Below are positions 63,152 through 64,000 of a DNA stretch of 64,000 nt, in pieces. The stretch comes from Arsenicibacter rosenii. GTDB lineage: Bacteria; Bacteroidota; Bacteroidia; Cytophagales; Spirosomataceae. Each line of letters starts with the position of its first letter. Positions within the stretch are counted from its first letter, which is position 1. The notes beneath the pieces are model-generated. The model saw only the letters and a list, made by a program, of their open reading frames with translations. It did no database searches and was not told the origin of the DNA. A program made the position numbers and the translations under genes. The stretch is from the NCBI RefSeq assembly GCF_001870735.1, contig NZ_MORL01000020.1:41331-105330 (forward strand), read 5' to 3'.

Positions 63152-64000
63152 TTAATATTCAAATAAACCTGGTGCTTTTCTAGCAAGCTCCTGAGCAGTT
63201 TTAATATGAAATGTAGTTATGTTTCCTGTTGACCTATTTAAGCCAACAAATCCAAATTTAGCACTACCCTGACCACCAATAAGCCTAACATAACCATTCA
63301 TTTCCGGTACAAAGGTTCCATTCTTGATAATAAAGTTCGCGTCATCTAAATAATTTTTTAGATTATAAGAAGTCTTACCAAGAGCGTCCATAACACTTTT
63401 CCTGTGCTTACCAAAATGTACTATGGCTTCGTCACCGCTAAATTTCAAACTATTCTTTACCCCCCTACCGAACTCTTGCGCCACCATTCGTTCCTCGAAG
63501 GCATACTCAGCATACACTACTTCCCGTTCTACGGCCGGTACTACCGCTGCCGCCGTCTCCTGGCCTACCTTTGTAAACAAACTCCCCCGCACTCCTTCCA
63601 GAGCCAGTGCCCCTTCCAGCGCCTGACTGTAGGTCTCCCGCCGCAAAAAGGCATTCACCGTCCGCTGCCACGCCGCCCGGCTTGAGTTTACAAACGTCGT
63701 CCGGAGCTGTTTACCAAAGCTACTGCCCTGCTTTGCGGCAGGTTTGGGAGCTGTTGATGTAGGCTCGTTCTGCCGGGTACTGATTGCACTTGCCCGGGGC
63801 CGGGGTTTCGGCTGTTCCTGCTCTCCCTCGTCACTAAAAGTAGTACTAAAATCCCAGCCCTCCTGCAAGCCATAGCTATCGGTGGTGGGGCTCATGCCAT
63901 CGGGGTCCACAAACCGCAGCGGATTGTCAAACGCCATCGTAAACGTCGACCAGCGCCGCATCTGCTCCGCCAGCGGGTCCACCGAATTCCACCGCCCGAG
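63152..64000 (-). CDS. RHS-repeat protein, C-terminal part with polymorphic toxin tip (runs off right edge)
   Basis: The last 282 codons of an RHS protein. The sequence at the right edge, [17 protein letters not shown] then [15 protein letters not shown], is the hallmark end of the RHS core. A variable linker follows (about 63490-63850, Pro/Arg-rich, [20 protein letters not shown]). After VAQEFGRGV the toxin tip begins (about 100 residues: [59 protein letters not shown]). The HxxKH and NxxTGxxxTFH pattern suggests a BECR-fold RNase-like tip, by analogy with CdiA/RHS toxins; this is inference. The N-terminus and any secretion domain lie outside the window. Confidence 0.85.
   Translation of the reverse strand, partial: LGRWNSVDPLAEQMRRWSTFTMAFDNPLRFVDPDGMSPTTDSYGLQEGWDFSTTFSDEGEQEQPKPRPRASAISTRQNEPTSTAPKPAAKQGSSFGKQLRTTFVNSSRAAWQRTVNAFLRRETYSQALEGALALEGVRGSLFTKVGQETAAAVVPAVEREVVYAEYAFEERMVAQEFGRGVKNSLKFSGDEAIVHFGKHRKSVMDALGKTSYNLKNYLDDANFIIKNGTFVPEMNGYVRLIGGQGSAKFGFVGLNRSTGNITTFHIKTAQELARKAPGLFEY

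Noticed and set aside
1..64000. tRNA, rRNA, riboswitch or integrase genes
   Set aside because: Intergenic regions were read on both strands and no cloverleaf arms with GGTTCGAATCC-type loops, rRNA motifs or recombinase motifs were found. Very divergent forms cannot be excluded without a covariance search.

Overview
This window looks like chromosome from a Bacteroidota bacterium, most likely order Cytophagales and close to Spirosomataceae (Spirosoma/Fibrella type). The evidence is SusC/SusD outer-membrane pairs with a DUF3823-type lipoprotein, hybrid two-component sensors that carry an AraC output domain, ECF sigma/FecR pairs, very large Ig-repeat secreted proteins, Nif3 and C4 zinc-ribbon proteins of Bacteroidota type, and moderately high GC. 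The genus call is inference from family knowledge; no rRNA or tRNA gene was seen.

Layout. 1-3.3 kb: the start-codon half of a GAF/PAS hybrid histidine kinase that runs off the left edge. 3.4-4.0 kb: a small frameshifted gene between two similar GC-rich hairpins. 4.0-6.5 kb: an MBOAT acyltransferase and a membrane glycosyltransferase. 6.7-8.3 kb: two secreted paralogues that share a C-terminal module. 8.4-10.8 kb: a Tat-exported Gfo/Idh/MocA oxidoreductase, an SCP2-like protein and a small membrane protein. 10.9-33.7 kb: a surface-protein region with a 2561-residue Ig-repeat protein, two hybrid AraC sensors, a TonB-like secreted protein, a beta-helix protein, a BclA-like protein and another Ig-like protein. 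33.8-42.7 kb: an arabinan-type utilisation locus (GH43, DUF3823 lipoprotein, SusD, SusC with STN domain, FecR, ECF sigma). 43-45.9 kb: a second ECF sigma operon with overlapping starts and stops. 46-53.4 kb: a tail-fibre-like secreted protein, an SMP-30 protein, Nif3, a zinc-ribbon coiled coil, a TPR protein and a LytTR regulator. 53.6-64 kb: an RHS-like giant, then an AT-rich array of polymorphic-toxin tips and candidate immunity genes behind an RHS gene that runs off the right edge.

Three patterns tie the window together. (1) Six loci end in the same roughly 85-95 residue C-terminal module (GxLG...CS...GPxGYV.S.VYR...PGTYT...GTACP) attached to quite different N-terminal architectures. (2) Three of the surface/envelope genes carry upstream direct repeats of TGTCCGnAAT spaced exactly 21 bp apart, the geometry expected for an AraC-type regulator, with two AraC-output hybrid sensors lying between them. 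(3) The RHS array has two displaced toxin tips that share about 90 bp of RHS junction sequence with the main gene, plus a palindromic repeat found only between cassettes, which suggests cassette-wise recombination.

Limits: all translations, repeat alignments and spacings were read by eye. No homology search, structure prediction or expression data was available.
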